This document shows, in pieces, positions 25,608-33,250 of a DNA stretch of 64,000 nucleotides (its first letter is position 1; each line of letters begins with the position of its first letter). This DNA is from Mangrovibacterium lignilyticum. GTDB taxonomy: Bacteria > Bacteroidota > Bacteroidia > Bacteroidales > Prolixibacteraceae. A model generated the notes under the pieces. It did not search any database. It was not told the DNA's origin and saw only the letters and a list, made by a program, of their open reading frames with translations. The position numbers were made by a program, and so were the translations under genes. The DNA is taken from the NCBI RefSeq assembly GCF_010882175.1, contig NZ_WKLH01000001.1:1257464-1321463 (forward strand). Reading direction: 5' to 3'.

Positions 25608-28061
25608 TTAAAACGATTCATTTTCGGTCCGGTCGATCACTTCCTGCTGCAGGTCCTCGTTCATGTGGTTGAAATAATCGCTGTAACCGGCCATGCGTAC
25701 CAACAGATCTTTGTAATCTTCGGGGCACGCCTGCGCAGCCAGCAAGGTCGCAGTATCCACAATGTTGAACTGAATATGATGACCTCCCAGCGAGAAATAA
25801 CTACGAATGAGCTTACTCAATTTCGTGATGTCTTCATCGCGTTTCAACAAACTAGGCAGAAAACGTTGATTCAGCAAAGTACCACCCGACTTGGTCTGGT
25901 CGATTTTAGTGAGTGAACGAATCACAGCCGACGGGCCATTCACATCGCAACCATGCGAAGGTGAAGTACCATCGGAAATCGATTTAAAAGCGAGACGACC
26001 GTTTGGCGTGGCGCCCATCACTTTCCCGAAATATACATGGCAAGTGGTCGACAACATATTCAGGTGAAATGTTTCGCCCTTGGTATTTGGTTTGCCGTCG
26101 ATGGCAGCAAACAGGTCGTTGTAAACCTGCACCGCAATGCTGTCGGCCTGTTCGTCATCGTTGCCGAAAAACGGCGTGTTATTCAGTATTGTTTGGCGCA
26201 GAATTTCTTCGCCTTCGAAGTTTTTCGATACCGCCTCTAGAATGGTATTCATGTCGAAGGTCTTTGCGTCAAACACATGTTTCTTCAGCGTACTCAAACT
26301 GTCAGTTACCGTTCCCAAGCCGGTACACTGAATGTAGTTGGTGTTGTAGCGTGGACCGGCATCGTAATAGTCGCGGCCTTTGACAATACAATCGTCCATC
26401 AGCACCGACAACAGCGGAGCCGGAGCGTATTTGGCAAACATCCGGTCGATGTAGTTGCTCACGCGTATTTTCTGATCAACGATAAAGTTGAGCTGTTTCA
26501 GGAAGGCCTGGTACAACTCGTCAAAAGATTTGAACCCGCGTGGATCACCGGTTTCAATCCCGGCTTTCTTACCGGTCACCGGATCAATCCCGTTATTTAA
26601 TGTCACTTCCAGTACCTTCGGAACATTCAGGTAGCCGGTCAGGATGTAGGCTTCTTTTCCGAAAGCGCCCACTTCTATACAACCGCTGCATCCACCTTCG
26701 CGGGCATCTTCCAGCGATTTACCTTGCCGCAACAATTCCATGACATACACATCGGGGTTGAAAACCGACGGGTAACCATGTCCCTGACGGATAACCTTGC
26801 AGCCAGCCTTCAGAAAACGTTCGGGTGTGCGCGCACTGATGTGAATGGAACTTCCCGGCTGCAGGATGTGCAGCTCTTCGATGATTTCGAGCATAACGTA
26901 CGAAAGCTCGCTCGTTCCATCCGATCCATCGCGACGAACACCACCAATATTGATGTTGGTGAAATCGTTATAAGTGCCGCTTTCACGGGCTGTGATACCT
27001 ACTTTGGGCGGAGCCGGGTGGTTATTAACTTTAATCCAGAAACAGCACAACAACTCTTTGGCCTGGTCGCGCGACAATGTTCCCGCTTCCAGTTCCTGGT
27101 TGTAAAAAGGTTCTAAATGTTGGTCGAAGTGTCCGGGGTTCATGGCATCCCAACCGTTCAGCTCGGTGATGGTTCCCAGGTGCATAAACCAGTACATCTG
27201 AATCGCTTCATGGAAGGTACGCGGTGCATGAGCAGGTACCCAACGACACACCTCGGCAATCTTCAGCAACTCGGCATGACGCTTCGGGTCCTTTTCAGTC
27301 AGGGCTTGCTCCTCTGCCAAATCAGCATGTCGCTCTGCAAAAACAATTGCTGCATCGCAGGAGATCGCCATCGCTTTCAGTTCTTCCAGCTTATCCGTCG
27401 CTTCCGGATCGTTCATAAAGTCCAACCGATCGATATGCGCCTGAATATCCTTTTTAAAGTCAAGGAGTCCTTTCCGGTAAATCTTGCCGTCGAGGGCGGT
27501 GTGCCCGGGTGCGCGTTGCTCCATGAACTCGGTAAACAAACCAGCTTCATAAGCGGCACTCCACTCGCTTGGCACATAGTTGAAGATCCGCTCACGCATG
27601 GTCCGGCCTTCCCAATAAGGAATCACCTCTTTTGCGTAAGTATCGATATCCTCTTGTGAAATGGTGTATCGTTGCAGTTCACGGGTATTCAGCACATTCA
27701 AATCCTCAACGCTGTGGCAAGTCAGCTCTGGAAAAGTCGGCACGCATTTCGGTTTCGGCCCGCGCTCGCCAACAATCAGTTCACCTTCGCCCAGGTAGAT
27801 GGCTTTTTGTTTGCAAATCTCCATGTAGTTCAAAGCCCGCATAACAGGAATGGAATACTTGCCGGCATTGGCTTTGTAAAAGGCGGTTTCAATCAAAGCG
27901 CGCTCAATATCGAGCGAAGGCTCGGTATCGACACTTAACGCGCGCAGTTGCTGAATGCGGTCGTTCAACAGGGTTCCCGGCCCCAGCGAAAGATGATCTT
28001 TGAAATTACTTTCGGAGCCGGCTGTTCGCTCCGGACTTTTATGTTGGATGCTTGTGTTCAT
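25608..28061 (-). CDS. Glycyl radical enzyme, HypD-like (possible trans-4-hydroxyproline dehydratase)
   Basis: An 817-residue glycyl radical enzyme. The active-site loop GGCSGCIEVG gives Cys461 and Glu463, and the radical site is RMAGYSDYF with Gly792 close to the C-terminus. The Cys-x-Glu pair places it among the dehydratase/lyase branch and not pyruvate formate-lyase (which has Cys-Cys). Long stretches (AYILTGYLNVPKVLEVTLNNG region; TCHVYFGKVMGATPNGRLAFKS region) match my memory of HypD, which dehydrates hydroxyproline. Support is partial: no proC-like reductase lies next to it, so the substrate could differ. Such enzymes need anaerobic conditions. It is followed by its activase. Confidence 0.9.
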   Translation of the reverse strand: MNTSIQHKSPERTAGSESNFKDHLSLGPGTLLNDRIQQLRALSVDTEPSLDIERALIETAFYKANAGKYSIPVMRALNYMEICKQKAIYLGEGELIVGERGPKPKCVPTFPELTCHSVEDLNVLNTRELQRYTISQEDIDTYAKEVIPYWEGRTMRERIFNYVPSEWSAAYEAGLFTEFMEQRAPGHTALDGKIYRKGLLDFKKDIQAHIDRLDFMNDPEATDKLEELKAMAISCDAAIVFAERHADLAEEQALTEKDPKRHAELLKIAEVCRWVPAHAPRTFHEAIQMYWFMHLGTITELNGWDAMNPGHFDQHLEPFYNQELEAGTLSRDQAKELLCCFWIKVNNHPAPPKVGITARESGTYNDFTNINIGGVRRDGSDGTSELSYVMLEIIEELHILQPGSSIHISARTPERFLKAGCKVIRQGHGYPSVFNPDVYVMELLRQGKSLEDAREGGCSGCIEVGAFGKEAYILTGYLNVPKVLEVTLNNGIDPVTGKKAGIETGDPRGFKSFDELYQAFLKQLNFIVDQKIRVSNYIDRMFAKYAPAPLLSVLMDDCIVKGRDYYDAGPRYNTNYIQCTGLGTVTDSLSTLKKHVFDAKTFDMNTILEAVSKNFEGEEILRQTILNNTPFFGNDDEQADSIAVQVYNDLFAAIDGKPNTKGETFHLNMLSTTCHVYFGKVMGATPNGRLAFKSISDGTSPSHGCDVNGPSAVIRSLTKIDQTKSGGTLLNQRFLPSLLKRDEDITKLSKLIRSYFSLGGHHIQFNIVDTATLLAAQACPEDYKDLLVRMAGYSDYFNHMNEDLQQEVIDRTENESF

Positions 28062-28439
28062 TGTTGTAATGGTTGGTCTGCGGAAAGTTATAATCCTAAA
28101 AATCCTTTATTCACGCTACTCGCGAACAAAGTGTATTACGTTCTAAATTGACAAAGAGGAAGTCTCCTGTTTCTGATACGCGAAACAGGCAAACAGGATT
28201 AGGCTACCTGATCGTAGAACATCAGGCAGTTGAAAAGGCGACGATAAGAATGTGTTAATGTCAGAAGTATAAGCATACCGTCCTTTAATTTGAAGTCAAA
28301 AGTAGGAATTTTTTGAATCCGAAATATTATTGCAGGATAAATTTAAACTGATTTAACATCCTGTTTTTGTTGTAGTTATAAAAGATAAAAAAGTCTGAAA
28401 AGTAGAATTGCATTGCAAAAGGCAGCCGGACTAAGATCT
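28062..28439 (-). promoter_or_regulatory. Upstream region of the glycyl radical enzyme gene with two hairpins
   Basis: The 378 bases hold no gene. On the minus strand a TACTTTTG box (28297-28304) could be the -7 element, giving a leader of over 200 bases. The leader has two perfect stems: CCTGTTTC/GAAACAGG (28165-28172 with 28182-28189) and CCTGAT/ATCAGG (28207-28212 with 28221-28226). I do not recognise a known riboswitch class. Confidence 0.45.
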
Positions 28440-29543
28440 TCAAAACGAAACTACATCGGCAATTTTCTCCCACATCGTAAAATGTAACTGATAGGGAACC
28501 AGTGCATCGCCGGGTGCTTCTCCCATGCGCACCACCACCATATTCTGACTGGGAACAACATCGATAAATTGTCCGTTTTTCCCCATGGCTGCGAACATAT
28601 CGGCGGGGCCTGCCGGAGCAATCGAGTAATATAGCGGAATCGTTACTCCCGGGAAAATTACAGATGCTTTCCCGTTCAACCACGTTAAGTAACCGTAGGA
28701 CAAATTCAGCTCCTGCGAGGTAGTCGTCATGGCTGCAAAGTAATCCTGATCGGAAAGAATAGTCGTTTCATCCCAGGTACCTTTATTCAGCAAAAGCAGC
28801 CCGAAGCGAGCAGCTGTGCGGGCCGAACTGTAGTACACATTATTCTCTCCGGTCTGAATCCAGGTGCCGCTCATTCCTGTTGCCGCTTCCACTTCCTCGT
28901 TGGTAAACTGACTATAGCTCATGCCGGCTGCATTGCTAACGACCTGCTCAATGAGCGTATAAGCAGCATTGTGATAGAACCATTGCGTGCCGGCATCAGC
29001 TCTGTATTGCAAGCAGGAAGGATCAGTGCAATCCAGGTCGTCGACCGTATAATCCAGTCCGGTTGTCATCGTCAGCTGGTGACGGATGGTGATCAAATCT
29101 TCTTTTTCTTTTGGAGCACTTGTCCACCCTTCACCCAAATAATCAGACGTTTTATCGTTGATGCTGAATAGTCCGTTTTGTTGGGCGATTCCGGTCAGAA
29201 AGGCAGTCAGTGTTTTGCCGGCCGATGCCCAATACCATTGGCTGTCTTTATCAAATGGCTCATTGCCTATCAGTGTTTCGCCCCAATATTTCTCGACCAC
29301 AATTTTACCGTTCTTCAGGATAATGAAGGCCCGGGTGTTTTGTTCCTCCAGGTAGGTATACAAATCAGTCAACGCGGTTTCATCCCATCCCTGGCTTCCG
29401 GGAGCGGCAGTTTCCCAAGTACTTGAGTTAATTGGCGGAAAATACAGACCTGCCGATGAGTTTTCCATTGGATCTTCCGAATCCTTACCACAGCTAATCA
29501 CCAGTAAGATTAGGACGAATGAGAATAAGCGCGTCATAGTCAT
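28440..29543 (-). CDS. Serine hydrolase of the class C beta-lactamase family, lipoprotein
   Basis: A 367-residue lipoprotein: signal MTMTRLFSFVLILLVISC with the lipobox Cys18, followed by GKDSEDP, an acidic stretch of the kind that can direct Bacteroidota lipoproteins to the cell surface. The S-x-x-K motif is SAGK in WYWASAGKTLTAFL, and the Tyr-x-Asn motif is YHN in WFYHNAAY. A third H/KxG-like region (GKNGQFIDV) follows. Family members include D-Ala-D-Ala carboxypeptidases, esterases and beta-lactamases; the lipoprotein form and gene context give no reason to call it a resistance enzyme. Confidence 0.87.
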   Translation of the reverse strand: MTMTRLFSFVLILLVISCGKDSEDPMENSSAGLYFPPINSSTWETAAPGSQGWDETALTDLYTYLEEQNTRAFIILKNGKIVVEKYWGETLIGNEPFDKDSQWYWASAGKTLTAFLTGIAQQNGLFSINDKTSDYLGEGWTSAPKEKEDLITIRHQLTMTTGLDYTVDDLDCTDPSCLQYRADAGTQWFYHNAAYTLIEQVVSNAAGMSYSQFTNEEVEAATGMSGTWIQTGENNVYYSSARTAARFGLLLLNKGTWDETTILSDQDYFAAMTTTSQELNLSYGYLTWLNGKASVIFPGVTIPLYYSIAPAGPADMFAAMGKNGQFIDVVPSQNMVVVRMGEAPGDALVPYQLHFTMWEKIADVVSF

Positions 29544-29569
29544 TCCGTTTAGTTCGGACTAAAATACAA

Positions 29570-29592
29570 AAAAGAGGCATGTGGCCTCTTCT
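29570..29592 (-). terminator. Hairpin between purT and the hydrolase gene
   Basis: GAAGAGGCC / GGCCTCTT-type short stem (AAGAGGC with GCCTCTT) followed on the minus strand by six T. It lies just beyond the purT stop. Confidence 0.75.
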
Positions 29593-29617
29593 TTCATCCT
29601 ATTTTAGACGTTTGTAT

Positions 29618-30796
29618 CTAATCTCTGCACGAAGCTTTTACCTCAACCAAATCAGCCAACTCGCGGGCTTCCTGTTGCAATTCAAGGGCATCGGTTCCAT
29701 TTTCAGCATTGAGCACCACAACACCCATACGACGGTAAGGGCGGGCAGATTCTTTACCAAAAATACGGAAATCGGCACGTGGATTTTGGCAAACAAGATC
29801 CCAACCGGTATATGTCGGGTTGGTAGCTTCGATCGCTGAAAGAACAACAGCGCTGGCACCGGCTTTCTCCTGACGGATTTCAGGAATCGGTAAGCCCAAC
29901 ACCGCCCGGCAATGCAATTCAAATTCGCTCAGGTTTTGTGTTCCGGCCAAAGTCACCATTCCGGTATCGTGCGGACGAGGCGATAATTCAGAGAATACAA
30001 CTCCTTCTTTGGTAATGAAAAACTCAACACCCCAGATTCCAACTCCCCCCAGAGCTTTGGTTACTTTCGCAGCCATTTGTTGTGCATCTTCCTCGAAACC
30101 TTCAGGCAACAAAACAGGCTGCCAGCTTTCCTGATAATCTCCCCGTTCCTGGCGGTGTCCAATCGGCTTGCAAAACAACGTTTCACCATTCTTTTGAGTC
30201 ACTGTCAGCAAGGTAATTTCACTGACAAACGGAACGAATGCTTCCACGATTACCTCACCGGCATCGCCACGGCCTTTTTCCGCTGCAATCTTCCAGGCTT
30301 TTTCAATATCAGCCTCCGACTTAATGGTCGATTGGCCTTTCCCGGAAGAAGACATGAGCGGTTTCACTACGCAGGGAATGCCGACTTGAGCAACGCCGGC
30401 CTTCAACTCTTCGAATGTTTTGGCATAACGATAATTTGCAGTCTGCAACCCCAACTCCTTAGCTGCCAAATCGCGAATTGCTTTGCGGTTCATCGTAAAA
30501 TTGGCTGCTTTGGCTGAAGGAACCACCTGAATACCGGCTTTTTCGTAATCGTAAAAACGTTCGGTGCGAATCGCTTCAATCTCCGGAACAATTAGATCCG
30601 GCTGGTGTTTTTCCACAATCCGATCCAGTTCCGAGCCGTCAAGCATGTTAATCACTTCGAACATATCCGCCACTTGCATCGCCGGAGCATTGGCATAACT
30701 ATCGACTGCAATCACGGTTTGTCCCCAACGCTGCGCTGCAATGACAAATTCCTTCCCCAATTCGCCTGAGCCCAGCAACATAATTTTCTTTTGCAT
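29618..30796 (-). CDS. purT: Formate-dependent phosphoribosylglycinamide formyltransferase 2
   Basis: A 392-residue ATP-grasp enzyme that makes formyl-GAR from GAR, formate and ATP, the folate-independent route to step 3 of purine synthesis. Landmarks: the N-terminal [12 protein letters not shown] preATP-grasp motif, SSSGKGQS (phosphate loop, residues about 154-161), [10 protein letters not shown], and the metal-binding [11 protein letters not shown]. It stands alone with a terminator after it and a TAACTTTG -7-like box at 30825-30832 upstream. Confidence 0.97.
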   Translation of the reverse strand: MQKKIMLLGSGELGKEFVIAAQRWGQTVIAVDSYANAPAMQVADMFEVINMLDGSELDRIVEKHQPDLIVPEIEAIRTERFYDYEKAGIQVVPSAKAANFTMNRKAIRDLAAKELGLQTANYRYAKTFEELKAGVAQVGIPCVVKPLMSSSGKGQSTIKSEADIEKAWKIAAEKGRGDAGEVIVEAFVPFVSEITLLTVTQKNGETLFCKPIGHRQERGDYQESWQPVLLPEGFEEDAQQMAAKVTKALGGVGIWGVEFFITKEGVVFSELSPRPHDTGMVTLAGTQNLSEFELHCRAVLGLPIPEIRQEKAGASAVVLSAIEATNPTYTGWDLVCQNPRADFRIFGKESARPYRRMGVVVLNAENGTDALELQQEARELADLVEVKASCRD

Positions 30797-31052
30797 ACCC
30801 TTTTCTGATTTTTTTTGAAAGGCACAAAGTTAAAATTTTTTACCTCGAATGCAGTAAAATATACTCATGGAAAGACAAGCAGGTGTCGCACTTCACCCGG
30901 CCACCCTATGAAGTTTCCCTCTTTCAAAAAAGCCAATCAAATAATAGTTGACTTTTGCAACCATTATTAACTTAACATTAAACCTCACATAGTGTCGGAA
31001 CTAACGTCTTTCCAACTTTAGTAGCTTTACAGCGGAAACATTAAACAAAAAT

Positions 31053-31871
31053 ATGAAAACAATTACACCTCTTCTATCGGGACGGTGGCTGTTATTGGTG
31101 TGCCTATTACTCACTACATCGTGTGAGTTATTTGAATACCATCCCTACGACACTGACGCCTTCGACCAAACCGGCGTGAATCAATCTAATATAGAAGAAA
31201 TTGAAGCTCAGGATGACTTGTCCGACACCCTGCGTTTTGCATTCATGGGTGACACACAACGCTTCTATGATGAAACGGAGGATTTCGTCAATGATCTGAA
31301 CAACCGAGATGATGTTGATTTTGTCATCCACGGAGGCGACATAACCGATTTTGGGCTAAGTAAAGAATACAAGTGGATTTACGACATCATGAAGAATTTA
31401 AACGTTCCATTTGTCTCTCTCATCGGTAACCATGATGTTATTGGACACGGGAAAAATGTTTATAACGAAATTTACGGCGATTTCAATTTCACCTTCATCA
31501 GTCACCGCACGCGGTTTATTTGCCTGAACACTAACGCCCTTGAATTTAACTATTCAACTCCAGTCCCGGACTTTGATTATATGCTTGGCTTTGTCAACGA
31601 CAGCGCAGACATAGATCAAACGATTGTGGTAATGCATGCAGCACCGTACGACGAACAGTTCAATAACAATGCAGTCTTGATGTTCAATTACATCGTAGAG
31701 CAATACAAAAATGTTCGCTTCTGCCTTCATGCACATCAACACAAACTCAATGAATCGGACTTCTTCGACAATGGAATCATGTACTACGGATGCGATGACA
31801 TGGAAAGTAGAAGCTATTTACTATTTACTGTGACTCCCGATTCATACAACTTCACTGTCGAATACTACTAA
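31053..31871 (+). CDS. Calcineurin-like phosphoesterase lipoprotein
   Basis: A 272-residue lipoprotein (signal to Cys24, TTSC lipobox) with a metallophosphatase domain. Metal ligands are visible: Asp67 in FMGDTQR, GGD at about 94-96, GNHD at about 125-128, a His in VMHAAP and CLHAHQH near the end. It has the dimetal site but no extra domain, so its substrate is unknown. The next gene, 10 bases downstream, encodes an outer-membrane-like protein, so the two probably work in the same place. The 256 bases upstream carry the promoter, without a clear consensus. Confidence 0.88.
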   Translation: MKTITPLLSGRWLLLVCLLLTTSCELFEYHPYDTDAFDQTGVNQSNIEEIEAQDDLSDTLRFAFMGDTQRFYDETEDFVNDLNNRDDVDFVIHGGDITDFGLSKEYKWIYDIMKNLNVPFVSLIGNHDVIGHGKNVYNEIYGDFNFTFISHRTRFICLNTNALEFNYSTPVPDFDYMLGFVNDSADIDQTIVVMHAAPYDEQFNNNAVLMFNYIVEQYKNVRFCLHAHQHKLNESDFFDNGIMYYGCDDMESRSYLLFTVTPDSYNFTVEYY

Positions 31872-31881
31872 GCATTTCCTT

Positions 31882-32523
31882 ATGAGAAAACTACGATATA
31901 TCCTATGCCTCTTGTTGCTAATTTACGGCTTCGATCTACAGGCCCAAATTGCACCCATTAGCCAAAGTTACAGAGAAGAAAAGCAGGAAAAGATCCAAAG
32001 CCGTTGGGCGCGGCTGATCCCAAAGCAGAATAAACTGCAGTTTGCCGGTTCCATGGGAATGTTCTCAGGAAGTGTCGGTTGGTACTATGGGAAACGTAAT
32101 CAATGGGAAACCGATTGGTATTTAGGATTTATCCCTAAAACACAAAATCAAAAAGGGCATATGACAACAACCTTAAAGCAAACCTACACCCCATGGCGGC
32201 TTACTATAAAAGATGGTTTCTTTATCGAGCCATTAACTACCGGGATTTATATTAACAAAATATTTGGAGAATATTTTTGGACCAAGCTCCCCGATCGATA
32301 TCCTGAAAATTACTACTTCTGGGCAGTCGATACACGATTTAATATTTTTGCAGGCCAGGCATTCACATGGCAACTAAATGACTCACACCGAGGTAAGGAA
32401 TTCTCTTTCTTTTACGAAATCAGTACCAACGACTTGTACCTTATTAGTGCAGTCGGAAATAAAACAATAACGCTAAGAGATATTATCGGACTTTCCTTCG
32501 GATTTCGATATCGAGTTTTTTGA
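31882..32523 (+). CDS. Outer-membrane-like protein of unknown function
   Basis: A 213-residue protein with a signal peptide (cleavage near LQAQIA, about residue 21) and then amphipathic beta strands rich in Trp/Tyr/Phe, ending in FGFRYRVF with a terminal aromatic residue. This is the outer-membrane barrel pattern. I do not recognise the family. It follows the phosphatase lipoprotein by 10 bases, so they are co-transcribed. A plausible role is an outer-membrane partner of that phosphatase; this is inference from context. Confidence 0.72.
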   Translation: MRKLRYILCLLLLIYGFDLQAQIAPISQSYREEKQEKIQSRWARLIPKQNKLQFAGSMGMFSGSVGWYYGKRNQWETDWYLGFIPKTQNQKGHMTTTLKQTYTPWRLTIKDGFFIEPLTTGIYINKIFGEYFWTKLPDRYPENYYFWAVDTRFNIFAGQAFTWQLNDSHRGKEFSFFYEISTNDLYLISAVGNKTITLRDIIGLSFGFRYRVF

Positions 32524-32560
32524 TAAAAAAAAGTGGCTTAAAGGGGAAGTCTTTAAGCCA
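32523..32560 (-). terminator. Terminator for the minus-strand GyrI/M1 unit
   Basis: A 10-bp stem (TGGCTTAAAG / CTTTAAGCCA) with an 8-base loop; the T tract lies on the minus-strand side. It is 200 bases past the GyrI-like stop, in the shared 3' region of convergent genes. Confidence 0.75.
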
Positions 32561-32761
32561 CCAGAACAAAAGAATTGAATATTTAATTAACGCTTAAAAC
32601 TCAAAATTCAGGAAGCCTGATCTTGGGGAAGGCCTCTACCGTAATTCCTATACAATTTACGACATTCCCCTGAATCACTCCAAATCTTTTTTAGCATTAT
32701 CTGAAAATATTTGGATCGAATTGGTGATTTGAATCCCTGTTGAAAGCGTTGTCCCCGGTAG

Positions 32762-33244
32762 CTATCTTTTTCGGATGGGAATCCAGATTTCTTCTTCCGA
32801 ATCGGGATGATCATTGCGGTAGTTTTCACCCAATATTTCAAAGTGAAGACGGTCGTCCAGCTCGTAGTCCGAAGCAGGCAACCACTCTCCCATTATCCAT
32901 TGAAAAGCGGGCGCGGCTTCACCGGGCAAACCTTTGTAACGAAAAACGGCATACAGACCACCTGCCAAAGGAAGCTTCACCATTCCTTCGGGAATTTGGC
33001 CATAATCACTCACGGCCATGGTTGCCCATGTGTCAAATGTTGTTTCAGGTTGAAATGTGTGAAAGAATCCGGGTTGATAGTACTGAACGGAAAACAGATC
33101 GGGACCGACTGCATGTTTGATCTCTTTGCGTCGGGGCATAAATGATTTCCACAACTCAGCCGTTTGGTTAGCGGCATACGACATGCGTCTGTGGCAGCCA
33201 ACCAACTTCTTTTCAGCTAAGTTTTCAATCCGATATTCGAGCAT
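32762..33244 (-). CDS. GyrI-like / AraC effector-binding-domain protein
   Basis: A 160-residue stand-alone GyrI-like small-molecule-binding domain. The opening IENLAEKKLVGCHRRMSYA, the middle KLPLAGGLYAVFRYKG and the final EEEIWIPI strand are characteristic of that fold, as in the effector domain of AraC-type regulators. There is no DNA-binding domain. Members bind small ligands or inhibit gyrase; the ligand is unknown. It begins 6 bases after the M1 aminopeptidase stop and so is the second gene of that unit. Confidence 0.83.
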   Translation of the reverse strand: MLEYRIENLAEKKLVGCHRRMSYAANQTAELWKSFMPRRKEIKHAVGPDLFSVQYYQPGFFHTFQPETTFDTWATMAVSDYGQIPEGMVKLPLAGGLYAVFRYKGLPGEAAPAFQWIMGEWLPASDYELDDRLHFEILGENYRNDHPDSEEEIWIPIRKR

Positions 33245-33250
33245 GACTAT

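Noticed and set aside
28440-29543. Beta-lactamase-family gene as an antibiotic-resistance gene
   Set aside because: It has S-x-x-K and Y-x-N motifs shared with many esterases and peptidases and is a lipoprotein; nothing shows beta-lactam hydrolysis.
32608-32841. 77-codon minus-strand open frame near the GyrI-like gene
   Set aside because: It overlaps the 3' end of the GyrI-like gene in another frame and has no recognisable features.
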